NCBI RefSeq assembly: GCF_000739615.1
Contig: NZ_BATP01000019.1
Location: forward strand, 124,001 to 188,000
Length of the DNA stretch: 64,000 bases
Source: Haloferula sp. BvORR071
GTDB lineage: Bacteria > Verrucomicrobiota > Verrucomicrobiia > Verrucomicrobiales > Akkermansiaceae
Reading direction: 5' to 3'
The translations under genes were made by a program, and so were the position numbers. This document shows, piece by piece, positions 32,327 to 40,993 of the stretch. Positions within the stretch are counted from its first letter, which is position 1. Each line of letters begins with the position of its first letter. The notes beneath the pieces were generated by a model. It searched no databases, was not told the origin of the DNA, and worked only from the letters and a program-made list of their open reading frames with translations.

Positions 32327-33529
32327 GTGGCTTCCTACGTCATCTCCATCGCCGCCCTCCGCCGCAATGCCGCCATCCTGCGGGAAACTGCCGATGCCGC
32401 GGGCTGCAAGATCGTGCTCGCGCTGAAAGGTTTCTCCTGTTGGAAGGCCTTCCCGTATATCCGGGAGTATCTGGATGGCTGCTGTGCCTCCGGCCTGTGG
32501 GAGGCACTGCTGGCGCGCGACTACTTCGGCAAGCACGTGGTCACCTACTCGCCGGCCTATCAGGAGGAGGACATCCGCCAACTCTGCGAATTCACCCACC
32601 ACCTCGACTTCAACTCGCTGTCGCAGTGGTTCCGCTTCCGCGAAATGGTGATGGCGCACCCGCGCTTCCTGAGCGGTGAACTGCACTGCGGGCTACGGGT
32701 GAATCCCGAGTGCTCCACCGGCCACACCGCCCTCTACGATCCCTGCGTGCCGGGCTCGCGGCTTGGGATCACCGCCGAGCAACTGGAGGGCGTCGACCTG
32801 ACAGGACTGTCCGGCCTGCACTTCCACACCCTCTGCGAGCAGAACTCGGATGACTTGGAGAAGACCCTGGCGGCGGTGGACGAGAAGTTCGGCCACCTCC
32901 TGCGCAGCCCTCAATTCACCTACCTGAACATGGGCGGCGGCCACTGGATCACCAAGCCCTTCTACGATCGCGAGCGCCTGATCCGCCTGGTGCGCGAAAC
33001 CAGGACGAAGTATGGCGTGGAAGTCTGGCTGGAGCCGGGCGAGGCCGGAGCGATCCACACCGGCGTGCTGCGCTCCGAAGTGCTGGATGTCTTCGAATCA
33101 GCCGGACACAAGCTCGCGATCCTCGACATCTCCGCCACCGCCCACATGCCCGATGTACTGGAGATGCCGTACCGCCCGGATGTCTTTCTTGCCACTCCGC
33201 ACTCCGCACTCGCCACTCCGCACTCCATAGAACCCGCCGTCACCTTCGAAGGCGAAACCTACCAAGCTTCCACCGAATCCGGCGAGCACCTCTACCGCCT
33301 CGGCGGCCCGACCTGCCTCGCCGGAGACGTCACCGGCGACTTCGCCTTCCCTCGCCCGCTCAAGGCCGGAGACATCCTCGTCTTCGACGATATGGCGCAC
33401 TACACGATGGTGAAGACCACCACCTTCAACGGCGTCCCCCACCCTGCCATCGTGCTCCAGCATGAAGACGGCAGGCTGGAAACGATCCGCGAGTTCGGCT
33501 ACCCGGACTTCCGGGACCGGCTCAGTTAG
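32327..33529 (+). CDS. nspC: Carboxynorspermidine/carboxyspermidine decarboxylase
   Basis: 400 residues with a GTG start. This PLP enzyme of the alanine-racemase fold decarboxylates carboxynorspermidine or carboxyspermidine, the last step of the aspartate-semialdehyde route to (nor)spermidine. Features: PLP lysine in IVLALKGFSCW (K34), HFHTLCEQNSDDLEKTL, the phosphate-binding GGGHWIT and the catalytic-Cys region FDDMAHYTMVKTTTFNG. An odd feature is an insert of repeat-derived sequence (LATPHSALATPHS, about residues 287-299, DNA 33193-33226) just after MPYRPDVF; such an insert is not expected in the family. The partner carboxynorspermidine dehydrogenase is not in the window. speA follows about 3 kb downstream. 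Confidence 0.92.
   Translation: MASYVISIAALRRNAAILRETADAAGCKIVLALKGFSCWKAFPYIREYLDGCCASGLWEALLARDYFGKHVVTYSPAYQEEDIRQLCEFTHHLDFNSLSQWFRFREMVMAHPRFLSGELHCGLRVNPECSTGHTALYDPCVPGSRLGITAEQLEGVDLTGLSGLHFHTLCEQNSDDLEKTLAAVDEKFGHLLRSPQFTYLNMGGGHWITKPFYDRERLIRLVRETRTKYGVEVWLEPGEAGAIHTGVLRSEVLDVFESAGHKLAILDISATAHMPDVLEMPYRPDVFLATPHSALATPHSIEPAVTFEGETYQASTESGEHLYRLGGPTCLAGDVTGDFAFPRPLKAGDILVFDDMAHYTMVKTTTFNGVPHPAIVLQHEDGRLETIREFGYPDFRDRLS
33193..33226 (+). repeat. Heptanucleotide repeat inside nspC
   Basis: CACTCCG units repeat with small slips: CACTCCG CACTCCG CACTCG C, then CACTCCG CACTCC. The reading frame stays open and adds about a dozen residues to the decarboxylase. A similar heptamer repeat of other sequence lies at 16013-16033. 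Confidence 0.7.
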
Positions 33530-33642
33530 AGGCCACGCGCTCTTGATCCGGCAGTTGCAGTGCCATGAAGCCCGGGTGAATTCCCCATGAACCACTCGCG
33601 CCTGATTGACCCGGCGCGGCGACCCGCGCATGACAGCGAGCC

Positions 33643-34047
33643 GTGAAGCCGACCGCCTTGCGCCTCGCCCTCGTCTGCTACGGAGCCCTGTTCTTGGGAA
33701 TCATCCTGAATGCGGACCGTGGCGGCGGGCAGTTCTACCACTTCATCACCGAGCTGCCGCTGGGCGACAAGGCCGGGCACCTCGGTCTGGTGGGCACATT
33801 GTCCCTGCTGCTGAATTTATCCCTGAATGGCCGCCGCGCCCCCCGGCCACTGGCCGGGATCATGCTCGGCACCCTGCTGGTCGCCGGGGGCATGAGCTTG
33901 GAAGAGTGCTCGCAGGCCTTCTTCCCCTCGCGGACCTTGGATTGGGCGGACGGGCTGGCAAATCTGGCGGGGGCTACCGCAGGTGAGCTCGGCGCGCGGT
34001 ATTTCCTGCGCCGCAAGCGCGATGGACAAGCCGCCGCAGGCTGCTAG
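33643..34047 (+). CDS. VanZ-like small membrane protein
   Basis: 134 residues with a GTG start. About four membrane helices alternate with short loops. The pattern DKAGHLGLVGTLSLLLNLSL, then EECSQAFFPSRTLDWADGLA and NLAGATAGEL is that of the VanZ family (D-K-x-x-H in the first part, D-x-x-x-N-x-x-G near the end). VanZ proteins have been linked to glycopeptide resistance, but for most of the family the function is unknown. It lies between nspC and the VirJ/LPG-synthase fusion on the same strand. Confidence 0.82.
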   Translation: MKPTALRLALVCYGALFLGIILNADRGGGQFYHFITELPLGDKAGHLGLVGTLSLLLNLSLNGRRAPRPLAGIMLGTLLVAGGMSLEECSQAFFPSRTLDWADGLANLAGATAGELGARYFLRRKRDGQAAAGC

Positions 34048-34108
34048 ACAGAAGCCCGCAACGCTGGCCGTATCCGGCCGGAAGCGCGAGGTTCCTGTAT
34101 CCTGTACC

Positions 34109-36625
34109 ATGTTTTCGTTTTCGTGGCCGGTTTTGCGGCGGCTCTTGATCCTCGTCCTGCTCCTGGCAGGCCGCACACTAGCGGACAGTCCTGAGACCCG
34201 GGACGTCCAGTTGTCCCGCGGCCCTGGGGTCACCTACATCTTCAAGGGGCCGGAAAAGCCCGTCGCAGGCATCGTTTTCGCCTCCGGCGACGGCGGCTGG
34301 ACGGACTGGGAAAACGACATGTGCGGCTGGCTGGCAGAGGCCGGCTGGCGGGTCGCCGGGCTGAATTGCCGGACCTATGCGGAAACCGACTACGACGGCG
34401 ACCTGCTGGGCAACGATTTCGCCACCTTGGCCAAGGAGATGAACCTGCCGCCGGGCACTCCGATTTTCTACGGCGGCTGGTCGATGGGGGCCGGGCAGGC
34501 GGTGGCGGCGGCCGGCATGGAACGGCCGGACAACCTCAAGGGTCTGCTGCTTTTCTCCTGCGGCTCCCGCGGCCGCTTCGGTCTGCGGATGAAGGACGAG
34601 CTGGGGATCGCCCCGACCGGCGACGGTACCTTCGCGTTGAGCGAATTCAACGATTCGCTCAAGGACCTGCGGGTGGCACAGTTCCAAGGCGGCGCCGACT
34701 TCATTTCCAGCACCGCTTGGATCAAGAACCTGCCCGCGCCCTCGGCCCTCTACGAAATGCCGGGCTACGACCACGGCTTCGACGGCCCTGATCTCAAGTT
34801 CAAGCCCAGCGTGAACCAAGCGCTGGGCTGGCTGATGGGCGATGATTCGATGGCCCCGGCGAATACCTCCAAGGTTTTGCCATGGGGACTCTCCCCGCTG
34901 TGGCCGATGGCGGCGCTGAGTATCCTTTTGGTCATCGTTTTCCTGTTCATGCGGCGCCATGCCATCCGGCTGCTGGTTGCCGCCTTGGTGCTGATCGGCC
35001 TGGCGAACTTGCTGGAAGCAATGCTGCCGAAGCCGCCGGAGGTGATCGACTGGATGCAGCAGTGGTATCCGCTCGGCCTCAGCGAGCGGGTCAGTGAAGA
35101 CAGCCGCCTCCTGCTGCTGCTCTCCGGCCTCTCCCTGCTGGTCTTGGCCCGCGGCCTGGGACGCCGCAAGCGGGTGGCATGGTGGCTGGCCACCGGGCTG
35201 CTGGCCGCTTCCGCGCTGTTGCACTTGGTACGCGCCTTCGATTGGCACCACGCGGTGGCCGCCTTGGTGCTGATGGTCCCTCTGATCCGCTGGCGCCGGG
35301 AATTCATCGCCCGCTCGGATGCGCCCTCGCTGCGCCTCGGCCTCGCGGTGGCACCGCTGGTCGCGGTGGTCGTGATTCTCTACGGAACGATCAGCCTGCA
35401 CGATCTGGGCGAGTCCGGGAAACTGCCGGAGCCGATCGACTGGGCCCGAGCGCTCGGCTCCTCGTCCACGGCGGTCGCAGGACTGGCAGATTCAATGGAC
35501 GACACCTCGCCCGAGGTCGGACGCCTCCTGGACCGTCTGCGTTTGACCGGAATTGCCGGCGGGGCGCTGGTCCTCTTCTTGCTCCTCCGACCGGTGCTTC
35601 TCTCGCGGGTGAGTTCCGCCGGTGAGGACGAGCGGAAGCGCGCTGCGGAGATCCTGGCGCGCCATGGGATCGACCCGAGCGACCCCTACACCCTGCTTCC
35701 GGACAAGCACTACTATTTCCACGAGTCCGGCGAGGGCTATGTGGCCTACGCCTGCTGGCGGAATATCGCCGTGGTGCTGGCGGACCCGGTTTGCCCGCCG
35801 GAAATGCGCCAAGGGCTTGTTGAGCACTTCGTCCGCTTCTGCCGCAAGCAGGACTGGACCCCGATCTTCTACGGCACCCGCCAGGAGAACCGCGCGCTCT
35901 ACGAGTACGCCGGCCTCGTCACCTTCAAGGTGGGAGAGGACGCGCGCATCCCGCTCTCCGAATTCAGCTTGGCTGGAGGCAAATTCCAGAACCTCCGCAC
36001 CGCCCGAAACAAGGCGAAAAAGGAGTCGCTGGGCTTCCGCTGGTACGATGCAGCGGCCGGCGTGGACCACGGGCTGGAGGCGCAACTCACCCTGCTCTCC
36101 GACAATTGGCTGCGCTCGAAAAGCGGCGGCGAGATGACCTTCGACCTCGGTTCCTTCTCGCTGGCGGACATCCGCGAGAATGGCTGCGCCGTGGCCTTCC
36201 AGGCAGACGGGCAGCTGGAGTGCTTCGCCACCTGGCGGCCCTACGCGGCAGGCAAGGGCCGGGCTCTCGACTTGATGCGCGGCCGCGGTTCCCCAGGCGG
36301 CATCATGGACTTCCTGATCCTCGAAAGTCTTGACCACTTCCGCGAGAGCGGTGTGGAGGAGATCAGCCTCGGCAGCGCACCGCTGGCCAATACCGAGACC
36401 GATCCGGCCAACCTCTCGAAGGAGGAGCGGCAGGTGAAAATGCTCTTCGACAAGTTCGACCGCTTCTACCGCTATAAGTCGCTCTTCGACTTCAAGCGCA
36501 AGTATCACCCGGCATGGCAGGGTCGCTATCTGGCCTATCCGCCGGGGATCCTGCTGGCGCGGATTGGGCTGGCAGTGGCAGCCGTGCACCTGCCGGGAGG
36601 ATTCCGCGGACTGCTGAGGTCGTAA
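34109..36625 (+). CDS. VirJ/AcvB-like hydrolase fused to a lysyl-phosphatidylglycerol-synthase-type (DUF2156) domain
   Basis: About 838 residues from the ATG at 34109. A signal or anchor (residues 10-25) is followed by a VirJ/AcvB-type serine-hydrolase domain (about 40-260) with VFASGDGGWTDWENDM and the nucleophile motif YGGWSMGAGQ (Ser125). About six membrane helices follow (about 260-500), with the MprF-like loop LGRRKRVAWWLATGLLAASA. The C-terminal 330 residues are the GNAT-like aminoacyl-tRNA:phosphatidylglycerol transferase domain (YTLLPDKHYYFHESGEGYVA, then LRTARNKAKKESLGF and EISLGSAPLANTE). In Agrobacterium, AcvB hydrolyses lysyl-phosphatidylglycerol and the neighbouring LpiA makes it. 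Here both kinds of domain are in one chain. Activity of each half is unproven. The longer frame starting at 33983 overlaps the VanZ gene. Confidence 0.85.
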   Translation: MFSFSWPVLRRLLILVLLLAGRTLADSPETRDVQLSRGPGVTYIFKGPEKPVAGIVFASGDGGWTDWENDMCGWLAEAGWRVAGLNCRTYAETDYDGDLLGNDFATLAKEMNLPPGTPIFYGGWSMGAGQAVAAAGMERPDNLKGLLLFSCGSRGRFGLRMKDELGIAPTGDGTFALSEFNDSLKDLRVAQFQGGADFISSTAWIKNLPAPSALYEMPGYDHGFDGPDLKFKPSVNQALGWLMGDDSMAPANTSKVLPWGLSPLWPMAALSILLVIVFLFMRRHAIRLLVAALVLIGLANLLEAMLPKPPEVIDWMQQWYPLGLSERVSEDSRLLLLLSGLSLLVLARGLGRRKRVAWWLATGLLAASALLHLVRAFDWHHAVAALVLMVPLIRWRREFIARSDAPSLRLGLAVAPLVAVVVILYGTISLHDLGESGKLPEPIDWARALGSSSTAVAGLADSMDDTSPEVGRLLDRLRLTGIAGGALVLFLLLRPVLLSRVSSAGEDERKRAAEILARHGIDPSDPYTLLPDKHYYFHESGEGYVAYACWRNIAVVLADPVCPPEMRQGLVEHFVRFCRKQDWTPIFYGTRQENRALYEYAGLVTFKVGEDARIPLSEFSLAGGKFQNLRTARNKAKKESLGFRWYDAAAGVDHGLEAQLTLLSDNWLRSKSGGEMTFDLGSFSLADIRENGCAVAFQADGQLECFATWRPYAAGKGRALDLMRGRGSPGGIMDFLILESLDHFRESGVEEISLGSAPLANTETDPANLSKEERQVKMLFDKFDRFYRYKSLFDFKRKYHPAWQGRYLAYPPGILLARIGLAVAAVHLPGGFRGLLRS

Positions 36626-36721
36626 GTCACAGCGTGCGTGACGGTTTCCGTCACTTTCCAAATCGTTCTTCCGGCGGTCATTTCCCTTTCATTTTCCGGA
36701 AAAAGCCTTTTGTTCCCGCGC

Positions 36722-38668
36722 ATGGTTCCGCCCGCTAGCAGCACCAAGGCCCCGAAGCCCAAGAAAGAAACCAATGGATGGTCCACCGAGCAATCGGCGG
36801 AGCTCTATGGCGTGGACAATTGGGGTCACGGCTTCTTCGGCGTGAACAAGGATGGTCACGTCACGGTGAAGTTGGTGGACGACGAGGGCCACAAGGAGGT
36901 TTCACTCTTCGAAATCATCCAAGGTCTGCGCGACCGCGGCACGGACTTGCCGGTGCTGCTGCGCTTCCGCGATCTGCTGCACTGGCGGATCCGCGAGCTG
37001 AACGAATCCTTCCGCCAGGCGATCAAGGAAACCGGCTATCGCGGCGAATACCGCGGCGTCTATCCGATCAAGGTGAACCAGCAGCGGCAGGTGATCGAGG
37101 AGATCTCCGAGTTCGGCAAGCAGTACCACTACGGTCTGGAAGCTGGCTCGAAGCCCGAGCTGATCGCCGCGCTCGCGCACATGCACGACACCGAGGCCTA
37201 CATCGTCTGCAACGGCTACAAGGACGAGGAGTTCATCGACCTTGCGCTACACGCGCAGAAGATGGGCTTGAAGGTGATGCTGGTGCTGGAGATGCCCACC
37301 GAGCTGGATCTGGTGCTGGAGCGTTCCCGCAAGGTGGGTGTGCTGCCGAATCTCGGCGTGCGCGTGCGCCTCTCAACCCGCGGCTCCGGCCACTGGGCGG
37401 AGAGCGCCGGCGACAAATCGGTCTTCGGCCTCAGCGCCAACCAAGTCATCGAAGTGGTCGATCGCCTCAAGGAAGAGGGCTACCTCGGTTGCTTGCGGAT
37501 GCTGCACTACCACCAAGGCAGCCAGATCCCGAACATCGCCGCGATCCGTGAAGGTGCCACCGAGGTGGCACGGATGTATTGCGACCTGGTCAAGGAAGGC
37601 GCCCCGATGGGTGTGCTCGACATGGGCGGTGGTATGGCGGTCGACTACGATGGCTCGCACACGAATTTCCACTCCTCCTGCAACTACTCGATCTCCGAGT
37701 ACTGCACTGACGTGATCGAAACGATCATGCAGATCTGCGACAAGGCGGGGGTCGCGCATCCCAACCTGATCTCGGAATCCGGCCGCGCAATCGTCGCCTA
37801 CTACTCGGTGCTGGTCTTCAACATCCTGGATGTCTCGACGGTGCAAACCACCGAGACCGCACCGGCCACGCCGGAGCAGGCACCGCAGAACCTGCTCAAC
37901 CTGATTGCGGTCAACAAAGACCTCAGCAAGCGCAACCTGCAGGAGTGCTTCAACGACGCGCTCTACTACCGCGACCAGGTGCGCGCCCAGTTCTTCTATG
38001 GCTCCGCGACGCTACGTGAGCGCGGACTGGCCGAGGCCTGGTTCTGGCACATCATGACCCGGATCTCGAAGTTGATCCTGGAACTGGACATCGTGCCGGA
38101 AGACCTGCGCGAGCTTTCCGATACGCTGGTCGATTACTACTACGGGAACTTCAGCCTCTTCCAGAGCCTGCCGGACTCTTGGGCGATCAAGCAGCTCTTC
38201 CCGGTGATGCCGATTCACCGCCTCGACGAGCGTCCGAAGCAGCGCGCGGTCATCGCGGACATCACCTGCGATTGCGACGGCAAGATCGACCGCTTCATCG
38301 ACCGCGAGGACGTGGCCAAGGTGCTGCCTCTGCACAGCATCAAGCCCGGCGAAGAATACTACATCGCGACCTTCCTGGTGGGAGCCTATCAAGAGACCTT
38401 GGGTGACCTCCACAACCTCTTGGGCGATACCAACGTGGTGGGTGTCCACATCGAGGACGGCAAGCCGGTTTACACCCACGAGGTGGAAGGCGACACCGTG
38501 GCCGACGTGCTGAGCTACGTGGAGTATGATCCGAAGGAGCTGGTGGGACGCTTCCGGGCCTTTGCCGAGAAGGCGGTGGCACAGGGACGGATCTCGCCGA
38601 AGGAGCGCCGCGAGGTGCTGGATCTCTACCGGACGGGCTTGAGCGGCTACACTTACTTCGAGGGGTGA
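36722..38668 (+). CDS. speA: Biosynthetic arginine decarboxylase
   Basis: 648 residues from the ATG at 36722, near the usual SpeA length. This PLP enzyme converts arginine to agmatine, the first step of the agmatine route to putrescine. Visible features: the start ELYGVDNWGHGFFGVNKDGH, the PLP lysine in YRGVYPIKVNQQRQVIEEI (K117), LVLEMPTELDLVLERSR, MLHYHQGSQIPNIAAIREGA, the glycine-rich DMGGGMAVDY and the C-terminal DITCDCDGKID. It lies 96 bp after the fusion gene. With nspC upstream it suggests that the cell makes (nor)spermidine through agmatine, but agmatine-to-putrescine enzymes are not in the window. Confidence 0.95.
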   Translation: MVPPASSTKAPKPKKETNGWSTEQSAELYGVDNWGHGFFGVNKDGHVTVKLVDDEGHKEVSLFEIIQGLRDRGTDLPVLLRFRDLLHWRIRELNESFRQAIKETGYRGEYRGVYPIKVNQQRQVIEEISEFGKQYHYGLEAGSKPELIAALAHMHDTEAYIVCNGYKDEEFIDLALHAQKMGLKVMLVLEMPTELDLVLERSRKVGVLPNLGVRVRLSTRGSGHWAESAGDKSVFGLSANQVIEVVDRLKEEGYLGCLRMLHYHQGSQIPNIAAIREGATEVARMYCDLVKEGAPMGVLDMGGGMAVDYDGSHTNFHSSCNYSISEYCTDVIETIMQICDKAGVAHPNLISESGRAIVAYYSVLVFNILDVSTVQTTETAPATPEQAPQNLLNLIAVNKDLSKRNLQECFNDALYYRDQVRAQFFYGSATLRERGLAEAWFWHIMTRISKLILELDIVPEDLRELSDTLVDYYYGNFSLFQSLPDSWAIKQLFPVMPIHRLDERPKQRAVIADITCDCDGKIDRFIDREDVAKVLPLHSIKPGEEYYIATFLVGAYQETLGDLHNLLGDTNVVGVHIEDGKPVYTHEVEGDTVADVLSYVEYDPKELVGRFRAFAEKAVAQGRISPKERREVLDLYRTGLSGYTYFEG

Positions 38669-38717
38669 GGTGACAATGGCCGTAGCTCTCAGCGCGCCGG
38701 TAGGCGCGAAGAGCGGC

Positions 38718-40082
38718 TCACTTCGCCGGCAACTGAAGGATCGCACGCAGGCCGCCATCGGGGCGGTTTGTCAGTGAGAGATCGCCGCCGTGATTGAGGA
38801 GGATGGTGCGGGCGATCGTAAGCCCGAGTCCGGTACCACCGGTACCACGATTGCGCGAACCCTCTAAGCGAACAAAAGGAGTAAAGACCCTATCTCGATC
38901 CGCCTCGGCGATCCCTGGGCCGTCGTCGTCCACGATGATGTCCAAGTGATGCTCGGCGAGTGCGGTGGAAACCCGGGCGCGATGGCCGTAGCGCACGGCG
39001 TTTTCGATCACATTGCGCAAGGCGCGGCGCAGGGCATCGGCGCGGCAGCGCCAAGGCAGCGGCCCCTCGCCGATGAATTTCGCGTCCCACCCGAGCAGGG
39101 ATAGATCTTCGCACAGGCTCTCTAACAGCGCATGGACATCCAGGGTCCGGGTCGGCTCCGCGGTGGCCTCCTCGCGGGCAAAGGCGAGGCTGGCTTCGGT
39201 GATGGCCTTCATTTCGTCCAGAGTGGCGACGAGCTTGTCACGCGCTTCGGGATCTTCGACGAACTCGGCTTGCAGGCGCAGCGAGGTGATCGGAGTACGC
39301 AGGTCGTGGCTGATTGCCGCCATCATGCCGGTGCGGTCCTCGACGTAGCGCTTGAGGCGGGACTGCATGCGGTTGAAGGCGACGGCCGTGCGCCGGATGT
39401 CATCGGCACCCTCCTCGGGAAGCGGCTCGGTCTCCTCCCCTCGCCCGAGCTTCTCCGCGGCATCACTGAGGCGGCGCAGCGGACTGCCGACCCGGCGTGC
39501 GATCAAAGCGGTGACCAAGCACAGCGCCACCGCGGTAATGGCCATGGAGATGTAGTAGGTGCCGGGTGGGCTGGCGGGAGCGCCGGGCTTGGCATAGACG
39601 GCATGAAGCCAGCGGCCGCCGCTAACCTCGGTGGCGAGACCGAAACCATTCCACTCCGGCAGGTGCACCAGCATGGCAGGCGAACCGGCACGCCATTCAT
39701 CCAGCGACAAGCTCTCCCATTTCACATTGGCCTGAATAGGCAGGTCCTCTGCCGCCGGGGGCCGTGTGGATTCCATCAGCTGGGCACGGGCTTGGCTTTC
39801 CCACTCCAGAGGATCACCACCGGGCTTGGGTCCGAACCAGTAGCGGACCGCAACCGTATTCGCGGTATCGAGGATACCCTGATGCAGCCCCGGATCGGCG
39901 GCTTCTAGCAGACGTGCAACGGAGGCGGCCCGCCCGAGGAACTCGTCGCGGCGCAGCAGAAAGACCGTGCGCATCTGGTCGCCACGATAGATCGCGAAAA
40001 AGATGAGCTGGGAAACCGCGAGTGCCAGCAGCAGCAGCGTGATCCATTGCCCGGTGAGGCTGCGCATCCAGAAACGTTTCAT
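38718..40082 (-). CDS. Membrane sensor histidine kinase (EnvZ-like)
   Basis: 454 residues. Two membrane helices (about 8-28 and 155-178) enclose a periplasmic sensor domain of about 125 residues. A HAMP domain follows (ARRVGSPLRRLSDAAEKLGR), then the H-box AAISHDLRTPITSLRLQ (His about 259) and the ATPase parts NVIENAVRYG (N-box), VDDDGPGI (G1) and GTGGTGLGLTI (G2). The start at 40082 lies 5 bp after the response-regulator stop, so the two are co-transcribed. The signal is unknown. The adjacent RND pump is the likely output. Confidence 0.92.
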   Translation of the reverse strand: MKRFWMRSLTGQWITLLLLALAVSQLIFFAIYRGDQMRTVFLLRRDEFLGRAASVARLLEAADPGLHQGILDTANTVAVRYWFGPKPGGDPLEWESQARAQLMESTRPPAAEDLPIQANVKWESLSLDEWRAGSPAMLVHLPEWNGFGLATEVSGGRWLHAVYAKPGAPASPPGTYYISMAITAVALCLVTALIARRVGSPLRRLSDAAEKLGRGEETEPLPEEGADDIRRTAVAFNRMQSRLKRYVEDRTGMMAAISHDLRTPITSLRLQAEFVEDPEARDKLVATLDEMKAITEASLAFAREEATAEPTRTLDVHALLESLCEDLSLLGWDAKFIGEGPLPWRCRADALRRALRNVIENAVRYGHRARVSTALAEHHLDIIVDDDGPGIAEADRDRVFTPFVRLEGSRNRGTGGTGLGLTIARTILLNHGGDLSLTNRPDGGLRAILQLPAK

Positions 40083-40087
40083 CTCTC

Positions 40088-40816
40088 TTATGCCGGGGTC
40101 ACGGTACCGGTGAAGCAGTAGCCGTCGCCCCAATAGGTTTTGATGAGCATCGGGTTCTTCGGATCTTCCTCAATCTTGCGGCGCAAGCGACTCACCTGAT
40201 TGTCGATGCTGCGGTCCCAGACTTCCGCCTCGCGGCCGCTGGTAAGATCGAGTAGGGCATCGCGGCTGAGCACCTTGCCGGGATGTTCGAGGAAGACGCA
40301 GAGCAGGCGATACTCCGCGGTGCTGAGCGGCACCGCCACACCATCGCTGCCGGTCACCTCATGGCGCGAGAGATCGAAGAGCTTGTCGGCGAAGCGCAGG
40401 CGGCTCGATTTTGTTAGAGGGGGCTCTTCGTTCGTGGCATGGGTGCCGCTGCGGCGCAGCACGGCGCGGATGCGGGCCAGCAGCTCGCGCGGATTGAAAG
40501 GTTTGACGAGGTAATCGTCGGCGCCGATTTCCAGGCCGATGATGCGCTCGGTGTCCTCGGCCATGGCGGTCAGGAAGATCACCGGCAGGCCGGTGGTGGC
40601 GCGCAGGTGACGGCAGAGCGACAGGCCGTCCTCGCCGGGCATCATGATGTCGAGCACCACGAGGTCAGGTGTCTCGCTACGCTCGAGCTGGGCGCGGAAC
40701 TCCGCGGCGCTGGCAGCGGCGCTCACCGTGAAGCCGTGCTGGCCGAGATACTTCACCAGCAATTGGCGAATCTCCTGATGATCATCCACGACGGCGATGT
40801 GCGGGCCGACTTCCAT
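40088..40816 (-). CDS. OmpR-family response regulator
   Basis: 242 residues. The receiver domain has the acidic pair VVDDHQE, phospho-Asp in LVVLDIMMPGEDG (D56), a Thr in FLTAM and Lys in DDYLVKPF. The C-terminal winged helix includes LSTAEYRLLCVFLEHPGKVL and SIDNQVSRLRRKIEEDPKNP, as in OmpR/PhoB. It is divergent from the RND pump genes; the 177-bp gap probably carries promoters for both. The start was set at the ATG at 40816 because upstream sequence is not part of the receiver fold. Confidence 0.93.
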   Translation of the reverse strand: MEVGPHIAVVDDHQEIRQLLVKYLGQHGFTVSAAASAAEFRAQLERSETPDLVVLDIMMPGEDGLSLCRHLRATTGLPVIFLTAMAEDTERIIGLEIGADDYLVKPFNPRELLARIRAVLRRSGTHATNEEPPLTKSSRLRFADKLFDLSRHEVTGSDGVAVPLSTAEYRLLCVFLEHPGKVLSRDALLDLTSGREAEVWDRSIDNQVSRLRRKIEEDPKNPMLIKTYWGDGYCFTGTVTPA

Positions 40817-40993
40817 GCCTTCTTCTCTTCTGCCGCTATCATCGCAGTTTGCGCGGCGGGAGTGTGGAAAAAATTGTCGCAAAGTGTGTCGCCACCCCGC
40901 GAACCGCGACAATTCGCGACGATAAACCGGGCCACCTGACACGCATTTCGCGGGTTCCCATGCTATCAATTTCCCCGTCCCCGCTTCCGCTCC

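Noticed and set aside
33193..33226. Possible CRISPR-like or VNTR array
   Set aside because: Units are only 7 bases and lack spacers. No array with spaced repeats of 20-40 bases was seen in the window.
33606..33986. Alternative rightward frame overlapping the VanZ-like gene
   Set aside because: Its translation is Arg/Pro-rich without hydrophobic segments, while the other frame encodes clear membrane helices.
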